NCBI GenBank assembly: GCA_963971305.1 | Contig: OZ020313.1 | Location: 21,091,260 to 21,155,259 of the forward strand | Source: Arcuatula senhousia | Taxonomy: Eukaryota; Mollusca; Bivalvia; Mytilida; Mytilidae | Direction: 5' to 3' | DNA: 64,000 bases | In this document: positions 45,953 to 57,118 of the stretch, piece by piece | Layout: each line of letters opens with the position of its first letter | How positions within the stretch are numbered: position 1 is the first letter of the stretch | Made by a program: the position numbers and the translations under genes | The notes under the pieces: model-generated | Databases searched by the model: none | The model's input: the letters and a program-made list of their open reading frames with translations, nothing else | Told to the model about the DNA's origin: nothing

Positions 45953-46930
45953 AACAAGTGTGGCCACTAAAAGTATGTCTCGCCTGCCGGCACCATCACT
46001 AAAATCAACCAACTAAGCTTTCATTTCTTGATATAAACACAAATTGTGTCTGTATAACCAGTATCAGATGCCTAGCTATTATACTTTTCAAGCAATTTAT
46101 TGTCCACACAAGTATTGCAAAAATTTTTCTGCCTGAAAAAAAGACCTAAGTTCACAGAGTCACTGGACCCTAAAATGGGGTCATGGTCACATGGCATGGA
46201 GATTGTTACGTTAACCATAACCTCAACTGTCTGTATACCCAATATCAGATGCCTAGCTATTATACTTTTCCAGAATTCATTGTCCACAAAAGTCTTACAA
46301 AAATGTTTACAGCCTGAAAAAAAAAACCTAAGTTCACAGAGTCACTGGAGCATGAAAATGAGGCCAGGGTCACACGGCATGGTGACAGCTGCGTAGACCA
46401 TAACCTGAACTGTCTGTATACCAAATATCAGATGCCTAGCTATTATACTTTTCCAGCAATTCATCGTCCACAAAAGTCTTACAAAAAAGTTTACAGCCTG
46501 AAAAAAGACCAAAGTTCAGAGAGTCACTGGAGCGTGAGAATAGGGTCAGGGTCACACGGCATGGTGACAGTTGTGTAGACCATAACCTGAACTGTCTGTT
46601 TATCAAATATCGGATGCCTAGCTATTATACTTTTCCAGCAATTCATCGTCCACAAAAGTCTTACAAAAAAGTTTACAGCCTGAAAAAAGACCAAAGTTCA
46701 CAGAGTCACTGGAGCGTGAAAATGGGGTCAGGGTCACACGGCATGGTGACAGTTGCGTAGACCATAACCTGAACTGTCTGTATACCAAATATCAGATGCC
46801 TAGCTATTATACTTTTCAAGCAATTCATTGTCCACAAAAGTCTTACAAAAAAGTTTACGCCGCCGCCGCCGCCGGAAAGTAATACCTATGTCTCGCCTTC
46901 CGCGACTTTTCGTCGCAGGCGAGACAAAAA
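45953..46930 (+). mobile_element. Family B element B1
   Basis: The head is AAACAAGTGTGGCCAC and then ATGTCTCGCCTGCC. About five modules of about 182 bp follow (ATCAGATGCCTAGCTATTAT, CACAGAGTCACTGGAGCGTG, GGTCACACGGCATGGTGACA). Then come CCGCCGCCGCCGCCGG and the tail hairpin GTCTCGCCTTCCGCGAC / GTCGCAGGCGAGAC with AAAAA. The frames in it are repeat artefacts. Confidence 0.85.
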
Positions 46931-47766
46931 TTATATTTTTCACCTTTAAGGGGCCATAACTCCTATAAGGAGTCATCTGACAACTTCGGCTCAATGCAGA
47001 CTTTTGTAGAGCTTTTTATGCTGAAGCAGTAGCATGGCATCAGATTTCATCTATCTCTTATACTTTTTGATTTGGCACTGGATACGGTTACCTGGAAAAG
47101 TAACAATAAGAAAATAATTATTGTTACCTGACACCGGAAGGACGGACTAACGGAAAGCCGTGTAACGGACGCGGACCTGTATTAATGGAAGTAACAATAA
47201 GTAATTTTCTTATTGTTACCTGGCGTTATTGTTACCTGATTATATGAATTTGAATATTATTATTTATTAAAGATCGGCTAAATGTCCCGACGTTTGGGCG
47301 TTTTGATTTTGATTTCTGGAAACAACCATAGAAAGTTGAATATTATTGTTGCACTTAAGAATAACATTAACAATGTTTTTGTAATTGAAAACTTGAAATA
47401 AAAAAGAACGATTTATTTTAACTAATTAAACTATCGATGACCTGAATCATGAAAATACATGTAATGAAACACCATCTTTTCTATAATACCGCCCCAAGTT
47501 AACACATTTGGTCTGTTTTGTTATCGGACGTATAAAGGTAAAATTAAGCTCGAAACGTATCAAATTGCCGGTGGTAAATTTTTCAATCGGAGAAAAAAAA
47601 ATAATTCACTTATCGAATTTGATGAAAAGTTAAATTCGTATCAGAATCCTTATTCAAATATTATTCTTGTTTTCATGTCACTGTATCATGTGTATTATAA
47701 TTGGATAAAAGAATTCGTTGTCAGTTAACACATTTTCAGGTAACAATAACGAGCGGTAACAATAAG

Positions 47767-50560
47767 AACTAGAGGCTCCCAGGAGCCTGAATCGCTCACC
47801 TGATCTCTTGTGCCAAAGTTTGAATCAATTTTACAAACTTTCAAGTATACAAAGTTGCAAAACAATCCTTTCAGTAGTTTCAGAGAAGATTTTTGGAAAT
47901 CAGTTTAAATTAATAGAAAAAAAACAGTTAAAGGGCAATAACTCCTTTAGATACCTTTTGATGCTGAACAAAGAAAGTTGCTTTGGATTTTCTCTATCTC
48001 TTATACTTTTCGAGTTATAAGCCAAAAACAACGGTCTGACCCCCCTGTTTTATTTTTAGCAACGGCAGCCATGTTGGTTGGTTGACGTGTATATAATTCA
48101 CAAACTTGGTAGAGGACATCCTAAAGATTAAGTATACCAAGTATCAATGCAATCCCTTCAGTGGTTTCAGAGAAGAAGATTTTTGAAAATCAGTGTAAAT
48201 CAATGGAAAAAAACAGTTAAAGGGGAATAACTCTTAAACGGCTGATCTGACAATTTTGATCCTGAAATCATTTTTGTAGATCTCAATGAGCTCAACAATT
48301 CTGCAATGCTAACTTTTCCTCTAGCTCTAACTGTTTTAAAGATATTGTCCAATAAAAAGCTACGCCGAGCGCAGCATGATACGACCGCAACAAGTTTAAC
48401 CCTGTACGTTGGAGGCCTAATATGGATAGTCCAATGCTTTGGTCACATGAAGCCCATGGTGGACTTACAAAGCTTTTCGACACATGCATCCTGTGGTGGA
48501 CTTAAAAATGCATTTTTGACACATATATATTTACATCAACATCTACAACTACAACTTAATTTTAAGTATAAAACAATTTGCCTTGACAAACTTTTAAAAT
48601 TGGTGTTTTTGGCCCCTTTGACCCCTAATTTCTCGAAAACGGTAAGAGATATTGCACATCTGATTGAAAAACGCAGCCAGGGATTTTCATTAGGATTCCA
48701 ATGAAAAAAAAGATTTTGAAAATCGGACCAAAAATAAAAAAGTTGATTTGATGTGCGTGGCCTGTCTTTAGCCCCCCCTGTAGCAATGTAATGATAAAAT
48801 AAATGTCAAAATCATTGACACATTTAGTAGACAGAATTTTATGAGCACTTCAACAAAAAAAGAATTTTCAAAATAGAATGAATAATGAACATTCTACAAC
48901 AGTTTTGTCAATACACCCGTTTTAGCCCCTTTGGCCCTTTTTTTCTAAAACAGTAGGGGCCACAAACCCCAAATACAAAACCAACATTTCTTTAGTGGAT
49001 ATAATCATCATATTAAAACTTCATAACAATTGTCTGGCCCACTACAACTTTAATATTGGTAAAAAACTATTTACCTGGACAAACTTTTATAAATGGCGTT
49101 TTTGGCCCCTTTGACCCCTTATTTCTCGAAAACGGTTTGAGATATTGCAAATCTGATTGAAAAACACAGGCAGGGATTTTTACAAGGATTCCAATGAAAA
49201 AAAGATTTTGAAAATCGGACCACAAATAAAAAAGTCGATTTTTTTGGTGTGGCCCCTTTTTGACCCCTTATAGCAATGTAACGGTACAAGATACGTCAAA
49301 GATGTTGTTACATTTTGTTGACAGAATTTATTGAGGAGTATAATAAAAAAAGAATGATCAAATTCGGATGAAAAATAAACATTCTACAGAAGTTTTGTCA
49401 ATACACCCGTTTTAGCCCCTTTTGGCCCTTTTTTCTAAAACAGTAGGGGCCAGAAACCCCAAATGCAATACCAACCTTCCTTTAGTGGTTATAAACATCA
49501 TATCAAAATTTTATAACAATTGGTTTACTACAACTAAAGTTATCGCACGGAAACCAAAGTGTCTACAGACGACGACAACGACGACGACGACGACAACGAC
49601 AACGACATCGCCATAACATAATACGATCGCAAAAATTTGCGGTCGTATAAAAACTGCAAAAATGGTCAATTTTGACGATTAAAGGGCAATAACTCCTATA
49701 AGGAGTCGTTTCACAACTTCGACTCAATGGAGAGAATTGTAGAACTTTTAATGCTGAACAAAGAAGGTTGCTTCGGATTTTCTCTTTCTCTCATACTTTT
49801 CGAGTTATAAGCCAAAAACAATGGTCTGACCACCCTGTTCTATTTTTAGCAACGGCGGCCATGTTGGTTGGTCAACGTGTATATAATTCACAAACTTGGC
49901 AGAGGACATCCTAAAGATCAAGTATACCAAGTATCAATGCAATCCCTTCAGTGGTTTCAGAGAAGAAGATTTTTGAAAATCAGTGTAAATCAATGGAAAA
50001 AACAGTTAAAGGGGAATAACTCTTAAACGGCTGATCTGACAATTTTGACCCTGAAATCATTTTTGTAGATCTCAATGAGCTTAACAATTCTGCAATGCTA
50101 ACTTTTCCTCTAGCTCTAACGGTTTTCAAGATATTGTCCAAAAACTGCAAAAATGGTCAATTTTGATGATTAAAGGGCAATAACTCCTATAAGGAGTCGT
50201 TTCACAACTTCGACTCAATGGAGAGAATTGTAGAGCGTTTGATGCTGAACAAGGAAGGTTGCTTCGGATTTTCTCTATATCTTATACTTTTCGAGTTATA
50301 AGCCAAAAACAATGGTCTGACCCCCCTGTTCTATTTTTAGCAACGGCGGCCATGTTGGTTTGTCGACATGTATATAATTCACAAATTTGGTAGAGGACAT
50401 CCTAAAGATCAAGTATACCAAGTTTCAATGCAATCCCTTCAGTGGTTTCAGAGAAGAAGATCTTTGAAGAAAAGTTAACGGACGACGGACGACGGACGGA
50501 CGACGGACGCCTAACGATGACAATAGCTCACCTGACCCTTCGGGTCAGGTGAGCTAAAAA
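47767..50560 (+). mobile_element. Family A element A' (level 3), with head and tail
   Basis: The head reads AACTAGAGGCTCCCAGGAGC and CTGAATCGCTCACCTGATC. Modules of 491 bp follow (start phrase AACTGCAAAAATGGTCAATT at 49652 and 50143). A GGACGACGGACGGACGACGG microsatellite and the tail hairpin AGCTCACCTGACCC / GGGTCAGGTGAGCT with AAAAA end it. It is inserted in the right inverted repeat of F2. Confidence 0.9.
48353..49648 (-). mobile_element. Family C element C2, 1296 bp (level 4)
   Basis: Plus-strand edges are TAAAAAGCTACGCCGAGCGC and TTTGCGGTCGTAT, with a GACGACGACGACGAC microsatellite at 49563-49610. It interrupts the phrase ATTGTCCAAAAACTGCAAAA of A'. The intact phrase is seen at about 50130. 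Confidence 0.9.
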
Positions 50561-50957
50561 TTCTAATTGTTACTTTCATAAAAACAGGTCCGCATCCGTG
50601 GACCGGTTAATATTTTAATTTGACTTCCGGCGCCAGGTAACAATATTTTTTTTCTTATTGTTACTTTTCCAGGTAATCGTAGCCACTTTGTTTTGATTTA
50701 CAAGCCAAAAACAGTAGTCTGACCCCCTGGTCTATTTTTAGTAACGGTGGTCATGTTTTTTGACGGATCAAGAATCGAAACACAAGTTTGGTGCAGGACA
50801 CCCTAAGGATCAATCATACCAAGTTTCATTGAATTCTGTTCAGTAGTTTCAGAGGAGAAGAATTTTGAAAAATTGTTAACGGACGACTACGACGGACGCC
50901 ATTAGTGAGGGCAATAGCTCACATGGACCTTTGGTCAAGGTGAGCTAATAAAGAAAA

Positions 50958-51636
50958 GATTTCAAGGGACATAATCATGTATACTAATATTTTTGAAATT
51001 AAAAAAAATTCAATCCACTGCACCGTGTTTTGTTTTTCAGCGTACACATGAGTTTTATTCACCTACTTATTAAGTTTGGTTTCAATTCGGCTTATGGTGT
51101 CAGAGGAGTTAAAGTTTTAAGGCATGCCAAGTTTTAAATATATTAAAGAAATGCCGTGAAAATGGTCTAAGGTGATTAAATCCTAAAAGAAACCGTCATA
51201 ACAATTTTTGTAGGTCTTTTGCTAAACAATATTCAATTCCAATTTCTCAAATAACATTAAAAGTTTTCAAGATATTGAGTTTAAAGAGTGCAAATTTTGG
51301 GAAATCAAAGTGCCAGCACTGCTAGGGTTAGGTTGCTGTTCTACAGCTTAAAATAAGCTGACACTGAAGTGTGTTTTCCCTTTCAACGCCACACCTCATA
51401 TTGATATGCATGTACTTTTCCAACCTAGTTTATCTAATTTAAGATCAAGGTCAAATTATTTAAATACAGTCGTGGTTTACTATCTTTAAAAAAAACTCTT
51501 GAACAGTTGACAAGTCATATCAATGCTCTGAAAATTTGTAGGGTTCAATATGCTGAGGTTGTATCATCTTGTAGATCTTGTGAATTAAAAAGCAGGACTG
51601 CTATTTAAAGTGCATTGGTTACAAATATATCAGGCA
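50958..51636 (+). mobile_element. Headless family A-like sequence
   Basis: It contains AAGTTTGGTTTCAATTCGGC, TGGTGTCAGAGGAGTTAAAG and TTTTCAAGATATTGAG, all typical of A bodies. No head or tail is seen, so it is a truncated copy. Confidence 0.6.
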
Positions 51637-51969
51637 AACAAGAGGCTCCCAGGAAGTAAAGGAGGCAGTATCTATTTGACATTGAAAGGATCATAAGTTT
51701 CAGAAGGGGTCTTCTGACAATATGGTTAAACTTAATGTAGTAATGATTGTACAGAGTAATATTTTAGCAATTAAAACCTTTTAATAATTTCCTTTCCTTC
51801 AACATTTTTAGAGGAATAACCTTTAAAATAAACAGTATTACAATCTTGACCTAATTTCATATTTTGTAGATGTGCTTAACAATATGCAATTCACATTTCT
51901 TAAATATCTCAAATATAGATTTCAAGATATTGAGCTTAAAACATTTTTGTAAGTGCAAAATTCATAAAT

Positions 51970-52737
51970 AAACTGTTAACACAGAGACATGTCTCGCCTG
52001 TCGCAACTGGACACAGTATAAAATGAAGTAAAAATCCTCCTTAAACTGATCTTAACTAATGCTCAAGCAGCTGCATACCAAATATAAATGGTGAACCATA
52101 ACTGCTTTATAAAAAACACTTGTGACATAAGTAAAAAGTTAAAAAGTGTAAAATCTAAAAGTCAGTAGACCGTGACTGCAGGATCATACAGATAAAATAC
52201 TTTTGAAATTGATCTGTACTGATGCCAATGCAACTGCATACCAAATATCAATGATGTACCATAACTGCTTCATGTTAAACAGACTTAAGAAAAAAGGTTA
52301 ACCTCGGCCAAATCATTGTAAAATTTCAAAGTCAGTAGACCGTGACTGCAGGAGCATACAGGTGAAATCCTTTTAAAACTGATCTGTACTGATGCTGATG
52401 CAACTGCATACCAAATATCAATGGTGTAACATAACTGCTTCATGTTAAACAGACTTAAGAAAAAAGGTTAACCTCGGCCAAATCAGTGTAAAATTTCAAA
52501 GTCAGTAGACCGTGACTGCAGGAGCATACAGGTGAAATCCTTTTAAAACTGATCTGTACTGATGCTGATGCAACTGCATACAAAATATCAATGGTGTAAC
52601 ATAACTAGTTCACACAAAACAGACTTAAGCAAAAACTTTAACCAATTGTGGACGCCGCCGCCGCCGTCGCCGTCGCCGCCGGAATCACCATACCTAAGTC
52701 TCGCCTTTAGCGACATTCGTCGCAGGCGAGACAAAAA
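51970..52737 (+). mobile_element. Family B element B2
   Basis: The head motif ATGTCTCGCCTGTCG is at 51989. Modules of about 170 bp follow (GTCAGTAGACCGTGACTGCA at about 52162, 52332 and 52501). Then come GCCGCCGCCGCCGTCGCC and the tail hairpin GTCTCGCC / GGCGAGAC with AAAAA, ending near 52737. Confidence 0.85.
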
Positions 52738-53348
52738 TTAAAATAAAAGGGCAATAACTCCTACATGGGTTGTTGGATCTTCTTCAAAATTTCAGAGCTG
52801 GTAGATCTTGAGGTGTTGATCACTTTTGTTCTCAATCAAAATTTAAAAATCTGTCACCGTTTTTGAGTTATTTGCAAAAAACTGTGATTTTCCCCTATGT
52901 TCTATTTTTAGCCACGACCGCCATGTTTTACCACCAATCAAAAATCCCCACATCAGTTCTATACACCTAATGCTAATAAACAACTATACCAAGTTTGGTT
53001 CCGATTGGACTTAAAGTGTCAGAGGAGTTAATGTTTTCAATGCAATGAGGAAATGCAGTGTAAAAGCTCAATTTTGACGTTCTAAGGACAATAACTCTAC
53101 AAGGAAAGGTCCTACTACATTGAACCTATTACATATTTTATAGATCATCTTGATGAGGTTATCAATATGCAATTTGAATTTCTCAAATATCTTATACAAT
53201 TTTTAAGATATTGAGCTTAAAAGGTGAAAAATTAACAAAAAAATTAAAAAAACCGCAATAACTCCTACATGGTTTATTGGATCTTCTTCAAAATTTCATA
53301 GCTGGTAGATCTTGAGGTGATGATCACTTTTGTTTTCAATCAAAATAT

Positions 53349-54301
53349 AACAAGAATATGTCCACAAGACATAATGCCCATCTCGCAACATTTATTTTTT
53401 TCCACAATCACTACAGCATCAACACGGTTGCTCATATATCCACAGGAGCTTGAGATAAAGGACACAACAGATTCTAGGAAGTCTGCTTCATATTTAGATC
53501 TACATCTCGAAATTGACTCTCAAGGAAGACTTTCAACAAGGCTCTATGACAAACGTGATGACTTCAACTTTCCAATCATAAACTTCCCCTTCTTGTGTAG
53601 CAACATTCCGTCCGCTCCAGCTTATGGAGTTTACGTATCTCAATTGATTCGTTACTCCAGAGCGTGCGGGACTTACATCGATTTCCTTAGCAGAGCGACA
53701 CGTCTGACACAAAAATTGCTCACACAGGGTTATGTTGCTCCTCGATTGCTGTCTTCACTCAAGAAATTTTACGGAAGACATCATGCACTTATAGACAAAT
53801 ATGGGATTTCGATCTCTCAGATGAGTGCAGATGTTGGTTTGTCATAGGGTGTTGATTAGTCTTCCTTTACCGGATTTGACACGCTGAATGGACTATTGGC
53901 AACGCGACGGGTGTGCTATAGCAAGCAGGAACTGCTTACTCTTCCGGAGCACCTGAGTTCACTCTTGTTTCGACTGGAGTTCGCGTTGTTGATTGATATT
54001 CAGTTGTTTTGTGTTTCCATGTTTTACATGTTGTCTGTTTTTGTCCTGTTCTTGTTGGTGTTTACTGGTTTTGTCTCTGCCCTTTCGGACTTTTGACATT
54101 CGGATACCCCATTGGTACCTCTGCTTCTTGCTATAAAGGCACTTGTCAGTCAGAAGGAATGGACTTTAACTTAACCATTCTTCTTTAAGTGGTCATTCAT
54201 GCGGAAAATATAGGTCACTGCCAGCATCCAAAACATGCATTGTGCTAAGCATCACTAGGTGCACCTACCATACCAATTTGGTACATTCGTAGATGGGGCA
54301 T
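53349..54301 (+). mobile_element. Family D element D2 with a reverse-transcriptase insert
   Basis: The head is AACAAGAATATGTCCACAAG and ATAATGCCCATCTCG; the tail is GTAGATGGGGCATAAAAA. Inverted D module phrases lie at about 54145-54290 (CTAAGCATCACTAGGTGCAC). It interrupts the A-body phrase CAAAATTTAAAAATCTGTCA, seen intact at about 52830. The middle is a retroelement fragment. Confidence 0.8.
53431..54135 (+). pseudogene. C-terminal fragment of a reverse-transcriptase-type ORF and its 3' region
   Basis: The frame from about 53431 to the stop at 53847 reads LIYPQELEIKDTTDSRKSA, YLDLHLEID, RLYDKRDDFNFPI, APAYGVYVSQLIRYSRACG and LKKFYGRHHALIDKYGIS. I recall this series as the C-terminus of a reverse-transcriptase element family that is very common in aquatic animals. 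The RT core is missing, so this is a 5'-truncated copy. A Met codon further upstream (53317) lies in family A/D sequence and is not a true start. The following 290 bp (CTTACTCTTCCGGAGCACCT, GTTTTGTCTCTGCCC, CCCATTGGTACCTCTGC) resembles that family's 3' region. Classification beyond that is uncertain. Confidence 0.75.
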
Positions 54302-55133
54302 AAAAATCTGTCACCGTTTTTGAGTTATTTGCAAAATACTGTGATTTTCCACTATGTTCTATTTTTAGCCACAGCGGCCATGTTTTATGACCAATCAAAA
54401 ATCCCCACACCAGTTCTATACACCTAATGCTAAAAAACAACTATACCAAGTTTGGTTCCAATTGAACTTAAAATGTCAGAGGAGTTAACATTTTCACTGC
54501 AATAAGGAAATGCTGTAAAAAAACTTTGACTCTATTACATATTTTGTAGATCTTGATGTGCTTAACAATATGCAATTTAAATTTCTCAAATGTCTTGTAT
54601 AGTTTTCAAGATATTGAGCTAAACAGGTGCAAAATTTGCAAAAAATCCACAAAACGGCAATAACTCCTACATGGGATATCTGATTTTCTTCCAAATTTCA
54701 GGGTAGGTAGATCTTGAGGTGCTGATCACTTATACCCTTTGCCAGAATTTTGATATCTGTAGCCTTTTTAGAGTTATTTGCAAAAACTGCATTTTACCCC
54801 TATGTTCTATTTCTAGCCATGGCGGCCATGTTTTCGGCGACCAAAATTCCCCACATTAGTTCTAAGCACCGAATGGTAATGAACAACCATACCAAGTTTG
54901 GTTGCAATTGGTCTTATGGTGTCAGAGGAGTTTACATTTTAAAAAGTTGACGGACGACAGACGCCAAGTGATGGCAATAGCTCATATGTACCTTCAGGTC
55001 AGGTGAGCTAAAAAGTTAAACCAGACTTCCGATGAAGCTTATTTCATTTGAATATTCAAACATCACAGCTGTTTCAAAACATGTTAAAAAGTAGTGAGAG
55101 ATACATTTATGGGGTATATCGATTCAATCAATG

Positions 55134-55278
55134 TTATCTAGAGTTCTTTGGTGTACTAGAGACACTTCTTCCAGTATTTTTACTCCCTCCACTGCTATCT
55201 GATGAATAAGATCTTCGTCGATCATGAATAGTTCCATTTGGAGAAATAGAGCCTGATCTGTAACTACCAGTTCTTTTC
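55134..55278 (-). CDS. Terminal coding exon of an unidentified gene (Ser/Arg-rich C-terminus)
   Basis: On the minus strand a clear acceptor (ATATTTTTTTCAG, AG at 55279-55280) opens a 47-codon frame: KRTGSYRSGSISPNG, HDRRRSYSSDSSGG, NTGRSVSSTPKNSR, then TAA at 55134-55136. One leading base implies a phase-1 junction. Low-complexity Ser/Arg/Gly composition with SP and TP sites suggests a disordered, phosphorylatable tail. The segment lies in a short non-repetitive island between transposable elements. Upstream exons must be at higher coordinates, and I found none up to 64000, so at least one large intron is implied. I do not recognise the protein. An accidental open frame next to an acceptor-like tract is the alternative. 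Confidence 0.6.
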
Positions 55279-55427
55279 CTGAAAAAAATATACATAGTGT
55301 TGTTAATGGTCAACTCAGCCTCTCAAAAGAAGTATATTCAGAAAGGGGTGAAATCAGCCCCATATTTGCACAAATTATAAACTCACACAAAAAGCATAAT
55401 AATTCATAAATTTGACAATATGATATA

Positions 55428-55665
55428 CAAATGACAACAAAGTTCCAGACAATAAATTTTGCTACGCCTGACGCGCGTTTCGTCTATTCAAAACTCATCA
55501 GAGACGCTCTACCAAAATATTGAAAATACCAAACACTATATCAATTTGAAGAGCATAGAACAGTAAAAACCAAAAATACCAAACTGGGGAACCAAATTAA
55601 TAATAAGATAATCAACCTATGTCTGGGGTAGGAAGAACCTTAGGGTTTAGACAATTTTGAAATGT
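55428..55665 (+). repeat. GACGCGCGTTTCGTC repeat (family P), copy 2
   Basis: It contains ATGACAACAAAGTTCCAGAC, CTGACGCGCGTTTCGTCTAT, CATCAGAGACGCTCTACCAA and GGGGTAGGAAGAACCTTAGG. It aligns along its length with 40000-40200. Confidence 0.85.
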
Positions 55666-55785
55666 AGATGGATAATTTAAAACTTTGATGTTTTCTCCAA
55701 CTCAAAAGTGTTGGCGCCGGAGCGGGCTGACCTCGGGGAATTAAAACTCCACCAGCAGTGCTAACCTTCACGTGTGTTGAAACAC

Positions 55786-55935
55786 AAATGACAACAAAGT
55801 TCCAGACAATAAATTTTGCTACGCCTGACGCGCGTTTCGTCTATTCATGACTCATCAGAGGCGCTCTACCAAAATATTGAAAATACAAAACACTATATCA
55901 ATTTGAAGAGCATAGAACAGTAAAAACCAATAAAG
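55786..55935 (+). repeat. GACGCGCGTTTCGTC repeat (family P), copy 3
   Basis: It repeats the first 150 bp of copy 2 almost exactly and stops after ACAGTAAAAACCAA, where a foldback arm begins. Confidence 0.85.
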
Positions 55936-56118
55936 TAATTTTAGCTTAGAGTTTTATTTTGTTATGATCTTTTTATCATATACTTCAATGTCTGGCATAC
56001 AATTCCGAATTCGGGGTTTGATAATAAAACGGAAGTAGTTGATAATGAAAGTGATTATCACACGGTGAAGTTTTTTTTTGGACAAAATAAACTCTAAGCT
56101 AAAATTACTTTATTATCG
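55935..56118. repeat. Inverted repeat with 33-bp arms
   Basis: AAAGTAATTTTAGCTTAGAG at about 55938 mirrors CTCTAAGCTAAAATTACTTT at about 56096. A fragment GATCTTTTTATCATATAC, related to the neighbouring foldback, lies between the arms. Confidence 0.85.
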
Positions 56119-56149
56119 TATTGTCAAATTTATGCATTATCATGTCTAA

Positions 56150-56296
56150 GTATATGATAAAAAGATCATTACATGGCATTGTTTATATCTACCCTATTTC
56201 AGCCTGAGAGCCGAATGGCACGAGGGATGATTATGCCCCAGGGCTGATAAAGGGTAGATATAAACAATGCCATGTAATGATCTTTTTATCATATAC
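56150..56296. mobile_element. Foldback element L, copy 1, about 55-bp arms
   Basis: GTATATGATAAAAAGATCAT ... TATATCTACCC is mirrored by GGGTAGATATA ... ATGATCTTTTTATCATATAC. The loop holds GAGCCGAATGGCACGAGGG. A relative with different but still paired arms lies at 56638-56811. Confidence 0.9.
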
Positions 56297-56637
56297 GTAT
56301 AGTTAATAAAGGATTTTTTTTCACTTGGCAATAAGTCTGTTGTTTATAAAGAAATTGTGCTCAGGATTAAATGTTCTGTGGCTGATAAAGCTGTGACGTC
56401 ATCTTCCGAGGCTGATAAAGCTTTATCACGCCTGCTTCCAGTAAATTATCACACCCCTTTCTGTCACTTTTTGGAAGCCTGACGTCATTCATGAAATTCC
56501 AGAATGAAGCTGTTTTTATGACTTCATTATGTTTAAGGTTTTGTCAGTATCAAAAATGGATCATGCAACAAATTCTTTTAAACTAAAACTCGGTTTTCAA
56601 AAAACGATATATATATTTTTTTTTCTCTAGACCAATG

Positions 56638-56811
56638 TTGAAGTATATGATAAATACATTATTACATGTCTTATTTTATATCTTACCCTTAATCAGCCCT
56701 CGGTCATTTACCATCCCTCGAGCCAATAAAATACTAGTAACCTAGTGCTGATAAAAGGGTAAGATATAAAATATGACACATAATAATCTACACTTATCAT
56801 ATGCTAAAACT
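56638..56811. mobile_element. Foldback element L, copy 2
   Basis: AGTATATGATAAATACATTA ... TATCTTACCCTTAATCAGC pairs with GCTGATAAAAGGGTAAGATA ... CTTATCATATGCT. Both arms differ from copy 1 at matching places (TATCTTACCC against TATCTACCC). Confidence 0.85.
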
Positions 56812-57118
56812 TTACTTAGGTTAAGAAAAACAGTAACATCATAAGGATTGGGATAAACGACATATCTAACAGATTTATTTTAACACTGTTTCTATAATAG
56901 GATGAGCAAATATGTTTCTTGATGTTTTATTAGTGTTTTTGTTTGTATGAACCAGTATAAATTTCGGCAGGTTAACCAATTTCATCTGTTTCGTCTTTAG
57001 CAAACATGAATTGGGCATGAAATAAAGGTACTGGAAATTGCCGAACTGTTATGGAAAGGCGTCGAATAAATTACAGTAGCAGGCGGAATATAGGCTTTAT
57101 TTGACAACGTGTAATAAA

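Larger units (their letters stand above)
47074..50690. mobile_element. Mutator-like element F2, interrupted (level 2)
   Basis: The ends GGCACTGGATACGGTTACC and, inverted, GGTAATCGTAGCCACTTTG lie within 9-bp direct repeats TTTTGATTT (47065-47073 and 50691-50699). Removing it restores the A-body phrase ACTTTTTGATTTACAAGCC. Apart from the nested A element it is about 825 bp. It is a relative of F1 in the opposite orientation. Confidence 0.87.
45596..50957 (+). mobile_element. Outer family A element (level 1 of a nest)
   Basis: A-body sequence (TCTCTATCTGCAATAGTTTT, AAGGGGTCATCTGACAACTT) occurs at 45596-45950, 46930-47073 and 50691-50957. It ends in the microsatellite GGACGACTACGACGGACG and the tail AATAGCTCACATGG ... 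AGGTGAGCTAATAA. B1 and F2 are inserted in it. The head is missing. Confidence 0.75.
51637..55014 (+). mobile_element. Family A element carrying nested B2 and D2
   Basis: The head is AACAAGAGGCTCCCAGGA at 51637 and the tail AATAGCTCATATGTACCTTC / AGGTCAGGTGAGCTAAAAAG at about 54975-55014. The body phrases ACCAAGTTTGGTTCCAATTG and GTGTCAGAGGAGTTAACATT recur. B2 and D2 interrupt it. Confidence 0.8.

Noticed and set aside
49422..49616. Frame ending in a poly-Thr run
   Set aside because: The Thr run is a translation of the ACGACGACG microsatellite of family C.
53317..53430. The Met and first 38 codons of the frame ending at 53847
   Set aside because: This part lies in family A and D repeat sequence. 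The recognisable reverse-transcriptase tail begins only at about LIYPQELEIK.
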